A stretch of DNA of 64,000 nucleotides from Cavia porcellus (Eukaryota; Chordata; Mammalia; Rodentia; Caviidae): positions 36,641,748 to 36,705,747 of the forward strand of contig NW_026947506.1 in assembly GCF_034190915.1 (NCBI RefSeq). The letters run 5' to 3'. Numbering within the stretch: position 1 is the first letter of the stretch; each line of letters opens with the position of its first letter. This document shows positions 1 through 12,530 of the stretch, piece by piece. Position numbers and translations under genes: made by a program. The notes under the pieces were generated by a model, which did not search any database, had not been told where the DNA came from, and saw only the letters and a program-made list of their open reading frames with translations.

Positions 1-1609
1 AGGTGTGTGCCACCACATCTGGAAAGTTTGTTGTTTTAAAACAAAAAATTACAAAGTTATATGGAAAAGCAAAGGAACTAGTATAACCAAAATAAGAATG
101 AGAAGTAATAAACTTAGAATTGCTTTCCTCTTTTAAACGTCTTATATAGTTATAGTCATGAAGACGTACTGGCAGAGGAATAGACAAACCGGAATGGAGT
201 AGAGAACCTACAAATAGCCCTGCAGTTTGGGTTGTGGCCGCTTGATTTTTGACAGCAGTACAAAAGTAGCTAAATAGATGAAAGATGTGCTTTGCAAAAA
301 GTGATGTAGGATCAATTAGATATTTAAGAAAGATGCTTGGAAACCTCACATCTTACGCAGTTTAATTCAGTGTGGACCAAAGTTTAGTATATGTGCTGCC
401 GAAGTGAGCACAGTATGGAACATAGTTTAAAATGTAAAAAATGAAGTTTTTAAGAACTTTTTATAGAAGAAAGTCTGAGACCTGGAGCCTGATGAAGTGT
501 TTTTAGACATAACACTGAAAACAGGAGCCTTAAAGGAAAAAAAAAGATAAATTAGAGCATCAAAAACTCTCATAACTCAGCAGGAAACAACAACAAAAAT
601 TAAAGCAACTGTCCAATTAGGAAACTGTCAAAAGCCATTAAGAGACATCTTACCGAAGAGAATGTATGTATGACTAGCAAGTGACCACATGAAAAGATGT
701 TCAATATCATAGCTATTAATGTAATTGAGATCACAGTGAAATGTCACTTTATACTTGTTAGAAAAGCTAAACTGGAAAAGTAGTGGCAATACCAAATTAC
801 CAAATGCTAGTGAGGATGAGAAGAAATTAGATCATATGTCCATTGCTAATGGATGTGTATTTGCATGTACCCTTCAGCACCTAAGAGCATCGAGTCCAGT
901 ACCCTCTGTAGATGCCACAGTCCAAGGATGTGCAGGTTCTTTACATAGGGTGGCAGAGATTTGCGTGTAATCTGAGCGTATCCTGTATGTTTTCAGTCAT
1001 CTCTATAGATTATTTATAGCATTCAATATGATATAAATGCTGTGTAAATATTCTGTTGTTTGGGACAATGACAAGACTGAATGTATATGTTTAGTGCAGT
1101 TGCAGTTACTCTTTTGCCGATATTTTCAGTCTTTTGTGGGTTGAACATATGAATGTTGAGCCTGTGGATACAGAGGGCCAGTATGTATATCAAGAGGGCC
1201 AGTATACATATTATTTTAAGGAACTGATTTATGAAGTTGCATATGTTGGCAAGCCCAAAATCTAGGCAGCCTGAGGACGAGTCAGTGTTAATGGTTTAGT
1301 TTTGAGGGCTGTCTGCTGATAGAATTCCTTCTTACCTTTAGTATCATCATTAAGTCTTCATCTGGTGAATGAGGCCCACCGTCATTATGGAGCGATCTGC
1401 TTTACCCAAAGTCCACTGTTGTAAATGATAATCTAGCCCAAAAACATCATCATGGAAAAAACCAGAATGATGTTGGCCCCATATCTGTACTTTGGCCCTG
1501 TTGAACTGACACAGCAAGTTAACTGTCACCTCATGCGACCTAACAATTATGGTCTTGGTTATTTATTCCAGAGAAATGAAAGTTTTTACGTTTACCTGCA
1601 AACCGTTCC

Positions 1610-1840
1610 ATGAGTGTTCATAGTACTTTATAACCACAAGGGGAAAAAACTGCAAAAACTATAATGTTGCTCAGTAGGTGAAAGGGTAAACAAACTGATA
1701 CACATCATACTGTGAAATCCTGGTGCACAATAGAAAGGAATGAAGTACTGATAGGTGCAACAGCTGGGGTGAGCTCTAGGGCATTGTGTTAATTGAAAAA
1801 AACAATTCCAAAAGCCACATCCTGTATGATTCTGTGTATG
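1610..1840 (+). mobile_element. old L1 3' fragment
   Basis: Resembles the end of L1 ORF2 (GGTAAACAAACTG..., AGGAATGAAGTACTGATA..., CCTGTATGATTCTGTGTA). Heavily decayed. Confidence 0.6.
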
Positions 1841-1847
1841 TAATACA

Positions 1848-2135
1848 GGTTGAGCATCCCTAATCAGAAATCAGAAATACTCCAAAACTGAAACTCTGAA
1901 TGTCAGCAAGACACCACAAGTTGAAATTTGTGTATCTGAGTGTGTGACTTGTCACAGTCAAACTCAGGGGCCCTAAAAATGTTTGTAAAGTTACCTTCAT
2001 GCTCTGTATATGAGGTGTGTGTGAACCATAACTTAATTTTTGCTAGACTTAGGTTTCAGGATATACATACAGATACTCCAAAATCCAAGATACATCTAGT
2101 CCCAGGTATTTTGGATAAGGAATCTTAAACCCGTA
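1848..2135 (-). mobile_element. MER2-like (Tigger-type) DNA transposon remnant
   Basis: Begins ACAGGTTGAGCATCCCTAAT, the MER2 terminal repeat, and ends with an inverted but decayed TTTTGGATAAGGAATCTTAA. Non-autonomous. Confidence 0.75.
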
Positions 2136-2669
2136 TTTTGAAAATGAGAACAGCATAAAAATGGAAAATAGTTTAATGATGTAAGAGACAAAAAGGGTAA
2201 CTTGGAGCAGATTTCTGTGCCTAGTAGACTAGTTCTGTACCTCCAGTGAGGTGGTGGTCACATAACTCACATAGTGGTGACAGGAGGTAGAGCACTTGCT
2301 TCCATGGGCAGTTCCCTGGGTTTGGTCTTGTGCAGTAGACAGTTACAGTTACATCATAAGTAACCACTGAAGGACCTGGTGAAGGTACAGACTTTGCAAC
2401 TTTCTAGGTTGTTTGTTTCAGAATAAGTTTTAAAAAGTAGTTTGGCATGGCTTTTATTTACCTTTATTTTTCTTTTGGAAAAAGAAATTTTCCAAAAAGT
2501 TTGCACATACTCTGAAAATTTATGCAAATACTAGATATCCTGAAGAAAAACTTGAGTTATTTAATGTGATAATAAATTTGTACATTTTGTCTGCGTTATT
2601 TTAAATGCTACCTCAGAATAATATCTCTAAACTTAAATTGGTAAATGAAAAGATTCTTATAGGAGAGGG

Positions 2670-2890
2670 AGTTTTTTGTTTTGTTTTGTTTTTTCCCCCT
2701 TTCTTTTACTGGATGTGGAACCCAGGACTTTGCACATTCTAGGCAAGTGCTCTACCAGTGAGCTTTATCTCTAGCTTTTCAAAAAAATTTTGAAGTATGG
2801 TAGCTGAGTAACTCGAGCTCACCTCTAACTTGTGATCCTCGTGTCTCAGCCTCCTGCGTAGCTGGGATTGTAGGTACTGGCTAGTTCTTT
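2670..2890 (-). mobile_element. B4 SINE (B1+ID composite)
   Basis: ID half (GAACCCAGGACTTTGCACAT...) and B1 half (CAGCCTCCTGCGTAGCTGGGATT) on the minus strand. Confidence 0.8.
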
Positions 2891-3103
2891 ACTAATCTGT
2901 GGAAAAACTCCACTTAATAGGCTTTGAATAACTTAATTGTTAAATAACTCAGGCTATATCTGTTCAGTAGAATCTTAACATGACCTTTTCAGTTTGTTAT
3001 GCATATTTAAGTCATATGAATGGTAAAACTCGAATTGCTATTTGGACAGTTTTTCTAGCATGCTTCTTGATGAATATAATACTGTGTCTTTTATTTTGAC
3101 CAG

Positions 3104-3191
3104 TATTCTTCAGCATCCAAATATTCTCCAGTGTGTTGGACAGTGTGTAGAAGCAATTCCGTATCTTCTGGTGTTTGAGTTCTGCGACTTG
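3104..3191 (+). CDS. LMTK2: LMTK2 coding exon, kinase hinge region
   Basis: The 88-bp exon lies between ACCAG (acceptor) and GTAAGT (donor). It begins with the last base of a split codon, then 29 codons: [20 protein letters not shown] followed by LLVFEFCDL. This is the beta4-beta5/hinge part of the protein kinase domain; LVFEFC is the hinge strand linking N- and C-lobes. It ends in phase 0 and joins GDLKAYLR of the next exon. The 12.5-kb downstream intron separates the two. Confidence 0.95.
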
Positions 3192-3249
3192 GTAAGTTTT
3201 TAGTAGAGATTCAAATTGAAGAGATAAGAGGGTTATATCCAGGGTGTTT

Positions 3250-3482
3250 TTTTTTGTTTTTGGTGGTGTTGCATCTGAACCTAGGCCTTTTGCACCAGGT
3301 AACATCTCAAGCCCATTTTCTTTAGTACTGTTGATTGAACCTACCTAGTTATATCCCCAGTCCTTTTTAATTTTTCAAACAGAGTTTTACCACTTTGCCC
3401 AGATAGGTCTCATATTTGTAGTTTCCTGCCTCAGCTTCCTGAAGAATAGCTAGGATTACAGGCATGAGCCACCATGCCCAGT
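3250..3482 (-). mobile_element. B4 SINE, diverged
   Basis: ID-like and B1-like halves in reverse orientation, ending TACAGGCATGAGCCACCATG. It follows 58 bases after an LMTK2 exon. Confidence 0.7.
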
Positions 3483-3865
3483 TATCCAACTATTTTTGAT
3501 GCATAGACATAGTGGACTTGGATGGAAATACTTGCATGGCTGTCCCTGTTTGAAGATCTTTGTGTTATATTAGCTTATTACCTTTGATCATTGTATCATT
3601 TTACTGTATACTCTGTGCTAGGTTCTTACTCCCATTAACACACTGAATCAAAAAAACCCTTGAGTTAGGTACTAGTATTTGTCCACACTTTAAAGGATGG
3701 CTGGGGTGGAGCATTAGGGAGCCATAAAAATGTTGTGTGTTAAGTATACCTGTTTTTCCTGAGACCTTGAGCTCTTCACTTGGGCCTGGCACCTTGAAAT
3801 TCTAGTTTTCCCCATTGAGGAAGCCCAGGAATACTCCTTTACCAATATAATACCCATGATCTATC

Positions 3866-3871
3866 AGTTTG
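3866..3871. repeat. TSD of IAP-like LTR, left
   Basis: AGTTTG, repeated at 4283-4288; 6 bp is the expected size for ERVK/IAP integration. Confidence 0.85.
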
Positions 3872-4282
3872 TGTCGGTGTCGCTCCCGGCCGGCAGGAAG
3901 AACACACGACAAATTCTGACGGTGTGCAACCTTGTCTTTATTTGTCTCCGCGTGGGCCGCGCGAGGCCTCTGCTCTGCCACCAGTCCTTTCTCACCGGTG
4001 GACTTCCTCTATCTCCTTTACAGGGAGGGTCACATATCTATAAATATGGACTCATCATCCAATAGGGCAACAGCAAGCAATGCAAGCTGATTGGTCATCG
4101 TCATTGGTTGCTAGGTAGACCAATCTATTGCGCGGGCTGTTTAAGTCGCCAGGGCAATCAGGGGGCAAGAAGCAGGCGCCATCTTGGCTCACTCGATGGG
4201 AGGGGTAATTTAGCTCAGGCTTTGCCTTTTCCTACAGGCCGCATGACCGCCGCGCATGGTGAACTAGCGCTGGCTCCCAACA
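3872..4282 (-). mobile_element. IAP-like (ERV2/ERVK) solo LTR
   Basis: 411 bp ending TG...CA when read on the minus strand, starting TGTTGGGAGCC, the start of IAP LTRs as I know them. It ends with CTTCCTGCCGGCCGGGAGCGA-type sequence. It is GC-rich relative to the intron. On the minus strand it has several CCAAT boxes (opposite 4059-4107), an ATATTTATAG TATA-like box (opposite 4037-4046) and an AATAAA (opposite 3937-3942). A 6-bp TSD (AGTTTG) flanks it. No internal proviral sequence remains, so it is a solo LTR formed by recombination. Confidence 0.87.
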
Positions 4283-4288
4283 AGTTTG
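4283..4288. repeat. TSD of IAP-like LTR, right
   Basis: Second AGTTTG copy directly after CCCAACA. Confidence 0.85.
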
Positions 4289-5184
4289 AAAGTAGTATAT
4301 TTAACATTTATATTTTTAATGAATTATATAATTTATTTTCTGAAGTATTCTGGCTCTATACTATATATTACTCAAAGACTTACAGTTTCAAAGACTGCAC
4401 TTTGTGAATTTTAATAACAAGTTTAGTGTGATAATTCCCTGTCTTTTTAAACTCCATGAAAAAAATTCATCTTTTCTTAAGCCTATTTATAACACATAAT
4501 CAGTATTTTCCAAAAACAGTTCATTGAATTTGTTAGGTTTTAATTGATCTCATTGCATCATCTTAGTTTTCAGAACATTAAACCTTCCTTGTCTGTACAT
4601 AGAAAATTAGGAGTACCCAAAATAAATCCCCAGTTAATTCAGGTAACATTTCCTTTTGTTAAAATAGAAACAGTGCTGTAAATATTGTGAATTTTTTTCT
4701 TTAATTCTTAATGTGATTCACATATTTCTGTCATTGACAGAAGTGGTTAATTGCAAAGGATAATTAGATAATGAACTGGACATACTAGCTTTTATTCTGT
4801 TATGTCAGAGTGACCCCTAAATTCCTGTCATTTGACTTACACCACCACAGTAAATGTCACACCTTTCATCTGTTAGTTTTGGGTCAGCTGCTGCTCTATC
4901 CAGCTAACATTCCAGGATGAGTGTTTTTGTCTCTGAATTGTGACATATACACATAAATGTATATTCTGTTGATATTTCATATGGTGTTGCTTATGGGGCT
5001 TTTGGTTCAGTTTATGACGTTCAAATCTGTACCCTTCTGCATTTTGGAGTGAGGAAAAGGGTGTTGAGAGAATTTGAATCATTCTCCATTCTGATGTTGG
5101 ATTTTCCCATACTTTTCCTTAAAATTCTGGTTGTTTTGCTTTATACTTTTTGATACTTTGTTGTGTAAGGAGTGCAAATTTAGA

Positions 5185-5275
5185 TTTGGACAGTGGAGAT
5201 ACAGCTTGGTTATAGAGCACTTGCCTAGTACTGTGTGTGTGAGACTCTGGGTCCTATACTCAGAATTTTTTTTTA
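5185..5275 (+). mobile_element. ID SINE, old
   Basis: tRNA-like ATAGAGCACTTGCCTAGTAC and GGGTCCTATACTCAG with an A/T tail. Confidence 0.7.
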
Positions 5276-6715
5276 ATTAAATTTAGCATTGGTGTGACTT
5301 TGTATGAGTGGACCCTTGCCTTGCAAAGTCACTTCATCCCCAAAGACTGGTTACTGATTGAAAGCTCAGGCTCTCTATACAACCTTCAGAGTCTCTCTCC
5401 TGCATACAGGCAAATCCCAGTGTCCTTAGACATTGGCTCAGGATTTCTCAGTTAACCCCACACAGGAAAGAATGCTGTCAGGTTGGTAACTCGAGGGTCC
5501 ACTATATGTAATTGGAATCTTTAGCATATGAAAGGGCTGCTGTAAGATTCAGAGCATCTCTGTCAGTCATTTTCTTCTGTGGTTTACATCTCTTATTAAT
5601 AACTTATTGTTTAAATTTTATTAGCCTGGCAGTCTTGGTCACTTAAAATAGGATATTTACATTTATTGTAGGTAGATATTTAGAACTTTTTCTACCTAAT
5701 TGGTATTAGTTTTCTTCCCTCTACCACTTTTTCTATTTTGCTTTCTGGTAGATTCTCAATTTTTCTTCAGTTATTCCCATCTACTAATTTAATTTTTAGG
5801 TACTTTTTCTTGATTTAATATGTGGCTGCCTTGGAAATTACAACATGCATAATGAACTTAACCCTGTTTTTTAACGCTGCTGTAAAGAAGCTGGGGTCTC
5901 TTAGAGCTCTCACTGTATCTGAGAAAACTGGGAATTAAACTTAGTCTCTGGGTTTTTCCCATGGTCTCTTCCATGTTGGAGTATGCTTCATTACTGAACA
6001 CATAGCATCACAGAGGAGCATGTGGCAGCCCCAAGACTTAGAGGTGCAATGTAAGTTTTGTCCTCTAAATATCACAGGTAGGGGCCACAGATGTGGTAAG
6101 CTACGCTTAAGAGGCAGGAGTTCTTGAAACCGTTTCTGACAGTTTTATTGCATATTATATTCTGTGTTGCTTATCTCAGTGTGATCAGAGCGGTAATATC
6201 TGTGGTCCTAGGTTATGACAATACCGAAATAGCTTTTTCATCTAGCTCTGTGTGACCAACATACTAGATGATTTCAGTGTTGGCAGAGTGCTGAGAGAAA
6301 AAGATACAATACCAGGTCATGCCTGCATGTGAGAGCGCAGGTCTGTTAGCTAGTAGTCCTTGTCTGTCAGATACCTGATGTGTTGTCTTTGGCTCCCACG
6401 CTTCTAATCAGAGTATAAATGATAATTGAAAAACACTTGGTAAGTGAACATAAGCAGAAATTCAGCAGGTAATCAGCACCTGTTTAGAATACCACCTGTT
6501 TCCAGGCTGAGGTGTTTACAAAACCATCTCAGATATTTTGGTATATTCTTATTCTTCTTCAGTGTTATACACATCTTGTCCTGAAATACAAGACAGTATT
6601 GTTCACTTGTTTCCTGGAGTGGTAAAAAAGACTGGGTGCTCAGCTTAATGTTTTCCCCCTGAATGGATTTAGGCGAGAGGTTTTGTTTTAGTGCTATTTT
6701 AATTTACTTTTTGCT

Positions 6716-6801
6716 TTTGTTTCGTGTTGGTACTGGCGATTGAACTCACAACCTCATGCCTGCCAGGCAGGTGCCTATGCCACTGAGCTAAATCCCTGGC
6801 C
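6716..6801 (-). mobile_element. ID SINE
   Basis: GGTACTGGCGATTGAACTCA and CACTGAGCTAAATCCCTGGC on the + strand, the reverse of the ID B- and A-boxes. Confidence 0.85.
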
Positions 6802-7389
6802 CTTAATTTACTTTTTACTAAAATGGCTGGTTCTTTGAGTGAATAGTAACTGAATCTGTTTTTATAAGGAAACACTTAAGACATATCCAGATTCACAATT
6901 CATTTACTGTTAGCTCTCATGACCCAGTTCTGACATGACTCTATAATATTCTTTGTATCTTTGTCACTGCACAGACATGATTTTTTTGAAAATACAATAA
7001 ATATATTTGCTTTGTGTAGTCTTATAAGCTTCCCCTTAACACTAATATTCCTTCTAATATTTAGATCTCAGACTTAAATATGTATGTACATATATTATCT
7101 AGGTTCTTAGATTAAGTGTTCAAAGCATATTCAATTCCATTGACTTTCATACTTTTCAGTTGAAGATTGTGCTTATAGTTCTCCAGAATTAACAAATGTG
7201 ACTCCTTAAAACATTTTATGTGACATATCTAAGTCTCAGTGGATTTTTCACTCTTGAAGACTTAAATTCATTTCAGCTCTCAAGAGGTAATAACCATTTC
7301 TGATAATCATTTCTGTACCACCCAGTGGGACTTTGTCAATACTAAAATTTTAAAAACAACCATTGTTTCTCAAAAGAAAAGAAAAAAAA

Positions 7390-7930
7390 AAACCCTAAAA
7401 CTAAATTACTATATGATCCAGCAATTCCAGTTTTAGGGATATTCCCCAAAAAGTGAAAGCAGGGTCTGAAACAGATACTTGCCCTCCCAAGTTCACAGCA
7501 GCATCATTCACAGTGGCCAAAGCATGGAAGAAGCCCAGGTATCTATCCATGGACTAGTGGGTAAACAAAACACAGAACTGTATATACAATGGACTATTAT
7601 TTAGCCTTTATAAAGGAAGAAATTGTGATACCTGGTCAACGTGGATGAACCTGGAGTAAATTATGCTCAGTGAAATAAGCCAATCACAAAGACTGTATGA
7701 CTCCTCTTGTAGGTGGAACCTTTGCCTTCAGACAAAGCAGAAGCAGTTTTTGCAGGGACTGGAAGGAGGGAAGAAAATTTTAAATGGATATAGAGTTTCA
7801 CTATTGCAAAGTTTTTAAATATTGGAAAGGGTTATTGGTGGTGATTTATGACAATGTACATATACTTTATAGAACTGTACACTTGGCAGTGGTTAATATG
7901 GTAAATGTTATGATAAGTTTATTCGGTTTT
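7390..7930 (+). mobile_element. old L1 3' end (ORF2 end plus 3' UTR)
   Basis: ATGATCCAGCAATTCCAGTT, CAGCAGCATCATTCACAGTG and GAACTGTACACTTGGCAGTG are familiar markers of ancient L1 ORF2 end and 3' UTR. Many stops. Confidence 0.75.
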
Positions 7931-8010
7931 GGCCACAAAAATGCATGGATAATTACTACTTATTTAGGTGGTATCTGTTGTTAGTAGGAGGAGGCTGCTA
8001 TGTCCTTTGA

Positions 8011-8039
8011 AAGTTTCTGACTTTCAAAGTCAGAAACTT
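8011..8039. repeat. 29-bp near-perfect palindrome
   Basis: AAGTTTCTGACTTT and its exact reverse complement are separated by one C. Confidence 0.9.
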
Positions 8040-8079
8040 CTGAAAGCTGCTTGACATGGCTGATCTCAGAGCAAAGTAA

Positions 8080-8115
8080 AAGTTTTTTTGTTTTTTTGTT
8101 TTTTTGTTTTTTTTG
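8080..8115 (+). repeat. (TTTTTTTG)n simple repeat, tail of B1
   Basis: About four TTTTTTTG units adjoining the minus-strand B1. Confidence 0.8.
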
Positions 8116-8251
8116 AGACAGGATTTTTGCTATGCTGTTTAGGCTGGCCTTGAACTCACTTTGTAGCCCAGGCTGGCCTTGATTTTACAGTGATCCTCCT
8201 GCCTCAGCCTTCCTATTACTGGGATTACAGGTTTGTACCACAACACCTGGA
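8113..8251 (-). mobile_element. B1 SINE
   Basis: GAGACAGGATTTTTGCTATG to CACAACACCTGG, with the internal B1 duplication (two AGGCTGGCCTTG motifs). Confidence 0.88.
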
Positions 8252-8910
8252 TTAACTTAAAGTTTTTGACCCTAGGGTCCTCCACCTCGCCCCATAGTGA
8301 GAAGTCACAAGTGTCTCTGTGGGCCAACTTTATTCTTACAACTCTAGGCCCTGGGAAACCTCAAAGGAACAGATTCAACAGCACCAAGGACTAGGCCCTG
8401 GAGTCTGTCTCCCTTGGGCAGTTTGTACGAACACAATGTGGCAGCAGTCAGCCCAGTGAGCCAAGGAGGGGACTCTGCATAGGCTACAGGAATGTCCTTG
8501 GGACTCACCAGGCCCTTGCCTGGGCACTCAGCCCTGCTCCCAGCAGGCATGTCCAGAGCTGCCCAACAGACCAGCCCAGCAGAGGAGTGAAGTTCAGGGC
8601 TAGAAATGCCCTCTGGCTACTGTCTCTGTCCTCATAAGCGGCTGTGGCCACCGTGAAAAGACCACCCATCTCCATTTGTTCTTAGGTCACGAGATACTAA
8701 ACGAACATTGATCTTTTCTGCTCTTACCACACGGCAGTCATTCCCAATGATAACATCTTCCAAGTAGAAAAGAGAATACTTTTGTACTTACGCAATTCCG
8801 TATAAAGTGGAACCATCATCGCTTCTTGGTGTTTGGCCTAAGATCAAGTATAGTAAAATGAAACCACTAGCCTGATTTTAGAAAGCATGGAATCTTATAA
8901 AAATGAATGG

Positions 8911-8995
8911 AGGGACCAGGGATATCACTCAGCTGTACCGCTCCTGCTGGGCAAGCACAAGGTTGTGAATTTGATCTCCAGAACAAAAAACAAGA
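8911..8995 (+). mobile_element. ID SINE
   Basis: ATATCACTCAGCTGTACCGC ... AAGGTTGTGAATTTGATCTC then an A-rich tail. Confidence 0.75.
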
Positions 8996-9495
8996 ATGAA
9001 AAAACTGCTGAGTGTGGTAGCTGGTGTGCAGTCACCAGTTGGTTTGGAGTAGTCCGTAGTGTATGCAAGATGAGTTGTGAAGTTACTGCAGGGTGTTTTG
9101 TATAACTTGCTACTGTAGCAGGTTCATAGTGCTCTCAGAAATGTCAAGACAATGCAGTTGTCCTTTGGTTGAGGGTCACTCATTCAACAAAAAAGTCTTG
9201 GGCACCAGTGAAGTACAGAGAGTTGTGTGGCTGCACCGGTCCCTGCCTTCTCCACCTGTGGGGCCAGGTTTAGACATGTGTAAAGGTCCACCTGTGAGAT
9301 GAGATGAGTGAAATGATAGAAGAGATAGAAGGTGCTCAGTAAATGGTAGTTATTCTTACTTGTTTAATTGATTTAATCATTCATTAAATAAAGGTTTGAG
9401 CAGCTAATGACACTGTCACTGAGAACTGTGATTATTTAGGCTCAAAGTAAACATGCCGAGGCACTGTGAGAAAAAATAAACTAAAATGAAATTTT

Positions 9496-9590
9496 GCTTT
9501 TGTTTTTGCTGTGCTGGGGATGGAACCCATGGTCTTGGCTAATCTGCTAATTAAGTGCTGTACCACTGCGCCACCCCCTCAGCTCTTGTA
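9496..9590 (-). mobile_element. ID SINE, diverged
   Basis: GGGGATGGAACCCATGGTCT and GTACCACTGCGCCA in reverse. Confidence 0.7.
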
Positions 9591-11939
9591 AGGAAGATTT
9601 GATTAGTGTGTACTGAGCTGTAGAAATGCTAACTAGGATCATTTGGGAGGTTTTACACAGGAAATGACAGTTGTCTGAGTGTTTGAGAGTAGGTGAGTGG
9701 GTGGATGCTGGCAAGAGATGGTGACAGGAAAGCAGGAGCCAACCCTGGAAGTGGTGCTCTGGCCCAGGAGTGTGGAGTCAGCTCGGGGACCTGGTGACAT
9801 GGTGGGAGAGGCAGGCAGGCAGGACCTGCTGGACGTGACACAAGTGGCAGGGAGAAAGACAGGGAAGTGACCGTGCTGCAGGCAAGTTGATAAAGAGCAG
9901 ATATTTAACATTTGCTGATCGGCAGTTCTTTCACCTCTGTTACTGGATGCCAAAGCAGGGGGGATGTTTTGATGGGTATATTCTTGGTTACAGTATATGT
10001 GCCGATCTTCTTTACCATGTTTACGCACTAAAACAGCCAGTGAATTTCTGAATGTAGTTAGCAGTGGCCAAATGAGAAGGGGAGAGAAGTCCGATTGGTA
10101 TTTGACATGCAGCATGTTCCTCTGCAGGATCTGCTTATTCCTAACCCTTATGAGGAGCAGCTGACCTGGCTGGGCAAAGCCCAGGGCTCTCAGGCTTAAG
10201 GCATTTAGACTTTAAGGGACCCCACTGGGAATAGGGATGGAAGGGCTCACTTCTCTGTGCCAGCCTTAGGATGGGAACTGGGGCTTTGTTACTCATGTCC
10301 AGAAGCAGCTTCTCAACCACCCCATTGATGAGAAAGATGGAGGGACTTGGTGAAGAATCCAGCCCTAGTCTGTGTGCACGGGACCATGCGTCCCCAGGAC
10401 CTTGCCTTACCTCGCTCATCCTTAACACTTTCATTTATTCCTTTGCCCGAGAGCATGTCATTAGGGGCACCTGAGTGGAAATTGTAACTGGTGACAGGAT
10501 CTTCTTCCGTGTACTTTGAGATCAGATAGTTTAAGGCTTCCAACAGTGGGAGCCACCAATTAGAACTGCCTTGGTGCAGAAAATGCCTGAGCAGTGGGCA
10601 TCTCTTGTTGATAACTGTAGTCACTAAGTAAGCCCCATGTACCAGGGACTTTTCTGGGCTCTGGGCAGTCAATGGGGAATGACATGTCCCTCCCCCTCTG
10701 GCACACAGCCTCTGGAACTGTCCAGCACTGGGAACGTGCCTTATCCAGGTATGTTTTTCCACATTAGCTATCTTTGGCTAGGTTTAATATACAGAGTAAT
10801 AAAGTAATATAATAAATTTATGGCCCAATAAAAATGTGAAATTATACATTTACTTCAGGTTTACTATTACTAGGCAGTTAATTGAAATGCTGGGCTGGCA
10901 CTACTCTGAGAAAATGGTTGTCCCAGCTTTAATTTGGGGGGAGCACACTTTGAAACTTCCTGTAAGGCTTTTCTTCCTCCCACTCAGAGCAGATGCTTGT
11001 TGAATGTGCTGTGTGCCTAGTGCTGTCCTTGGGCTTAGGGACACAATGCATAGGGAACTGGCCAGAACCTAGCACCTCCATCTTCTATTGGGAGGTATAG
11101 ATAGGTCTGGGAAGCAGTCTGAGAGTCACCCTGTGATTTGAATGAAACAGCTCACCCTGGCTATTATGTGGCAGCCAAGAGGTCTCAAGCTGTGGCCACG
11201 AGCACCTCGCGGTGGGTGTATCTTAGACCTCACTGCAGCAGTGGCCTTCTGGAAGGCTCTAAGTTTACTTTGAAAATAAGGGCAGGACCGGGTTATGGGT
11301 GGAGGTTGGTCTAGAGTCTCAGGAGTGACACTTTCATCCTGGGTCTGATCTGCCAGAAAATGGTGATGTCATTTACTGTGATGGAGCAGGTCAGCAATTT
11401 GGTGCCTGATGTGTTAGCCTTGAGGGAGAGAGCTCCAGTTGGGAAACCCTGGGGGCAGGGCCAGAGAAAGGGATATGAGGCCTGGCTTTTAAAGCCACAG
11501 AGTAGATACAATCACTGGGTGTCCACAACTCTTGGAGCTTAGCTAGAGGCAGGAGAGCCAGTAAAGGGCACCAGGAGCAGAGCCCTGCAGGGTGGGAAGG
11601 ATTGCAGGAGACTATGTTGAGATCCAAGTGAAGAAGTGTGACTGTGAAGAAGCAAGGAGTGGGCCCTGGCTGTGTTTCACTGGTGTTTGGCAGAGCCCTG
11701 TGGAAACCTCCCTGTGAGAGGAAAGCGGTGGGACACTCTTGAAGGAGTCTCATAGAACAGAATGGGCATGCGAGAAGTCTTTCTGAGAGGGAAAGGACGG
11801 CCAGAAAAAGCTTCGGTTTTTGTTGGATTTGCCTAAGACATTTGAACATTAGAGCTGAGAAGAGAGATGGACTCATGAGATTGAATTTGCATTCATCCAT
11901 CTACCCATCCATTCACCTGCCTGTCTGTCTACCTATCTG

Positions 11940-12132
11940 TCCTGGGGAAAGAACTAGTTCTTTGTGCACACTAGATAAGAGCTCTACCAGGGAGCTACAC
12001 CCCTTGGCACTTTATAAATGTTTTTGAGACAGACTCAGGATAAGTTGCCCATGCTGACCTCATACTTGGCAGTCCCCTGGACTCAGCCTCCTAAGTAGCT
12101 GGGATTACAGGTGAGCATAACTGTGCTGGGCA
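11940..12132 (-). mobile_element. B4 SINE
   Basis: ID half (TTTGTGCACACTAGATAAGA) then B1 half (CTCCTAAGTAGCTGGGATTA), reverse orientation. A tetranucleotide-rich CCAT/CTGT stretch precedes it. Confidence 0.8.
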
Positions 12133-12334
12133 GAGAGGTGAAGAATGAATAATCATTGATAACAAAGGAGAAAATGATGTGTTAGGGTACTGATGTGGGA
12201 AGAAACGGTCAAAACTTTCAGATGGAGCCATGACTGGACTTCACCTGCAAAAAGTATATTTAATTTCACCACTCGGATATTGGCTATGGCTCTTGACTAT
12301 GTTAATCTTTAATTAAAATTTCTTTTTGAAAGAT

Positions 12335-12530
12335 CTGCCAGGCATCATAGCACACGCTTGTAATCCCACCGGTTTGGGGAGGCTGAGCCAGGGGGATTGC
12401 AAGTTCAAGTCTTACCTGGGCAACTCAGCAATATTCTGTCTCAAAATAAAAAATGGAAAGAAGGTTGGAGGTGTTGCTCAGTGCAAAGATCCTGGGCTTA
12501 ATCCTCAGTAGGACTCATCCAAATAAATAA
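12335..12530 (+). mobile_element. B4 SINE
   Basis: GCCAGGCATCATAGCACACG, TCAAAATAAAAAATGG linker and an ID half ending GGCTTAATCCTCAGTA. Confidence 0.85.

Larger units (their letters stand above)
1..3103 (+). other. LMTK2: LMTK2 intron, 3' part
   Basis: No coding exon is seen. The stretch begins with the end of a minus-strand B1 (about 1-22). It then holds an old L1 3' fragment (about 1610-1840), a MER2-like DNA transposon (1848-2135) and a B4 SINE (2670-2890). The remaining sequence is AT-rich and unrecognised. It ends in an AG acceptor at 3102-3103. Confidence 0.7.
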
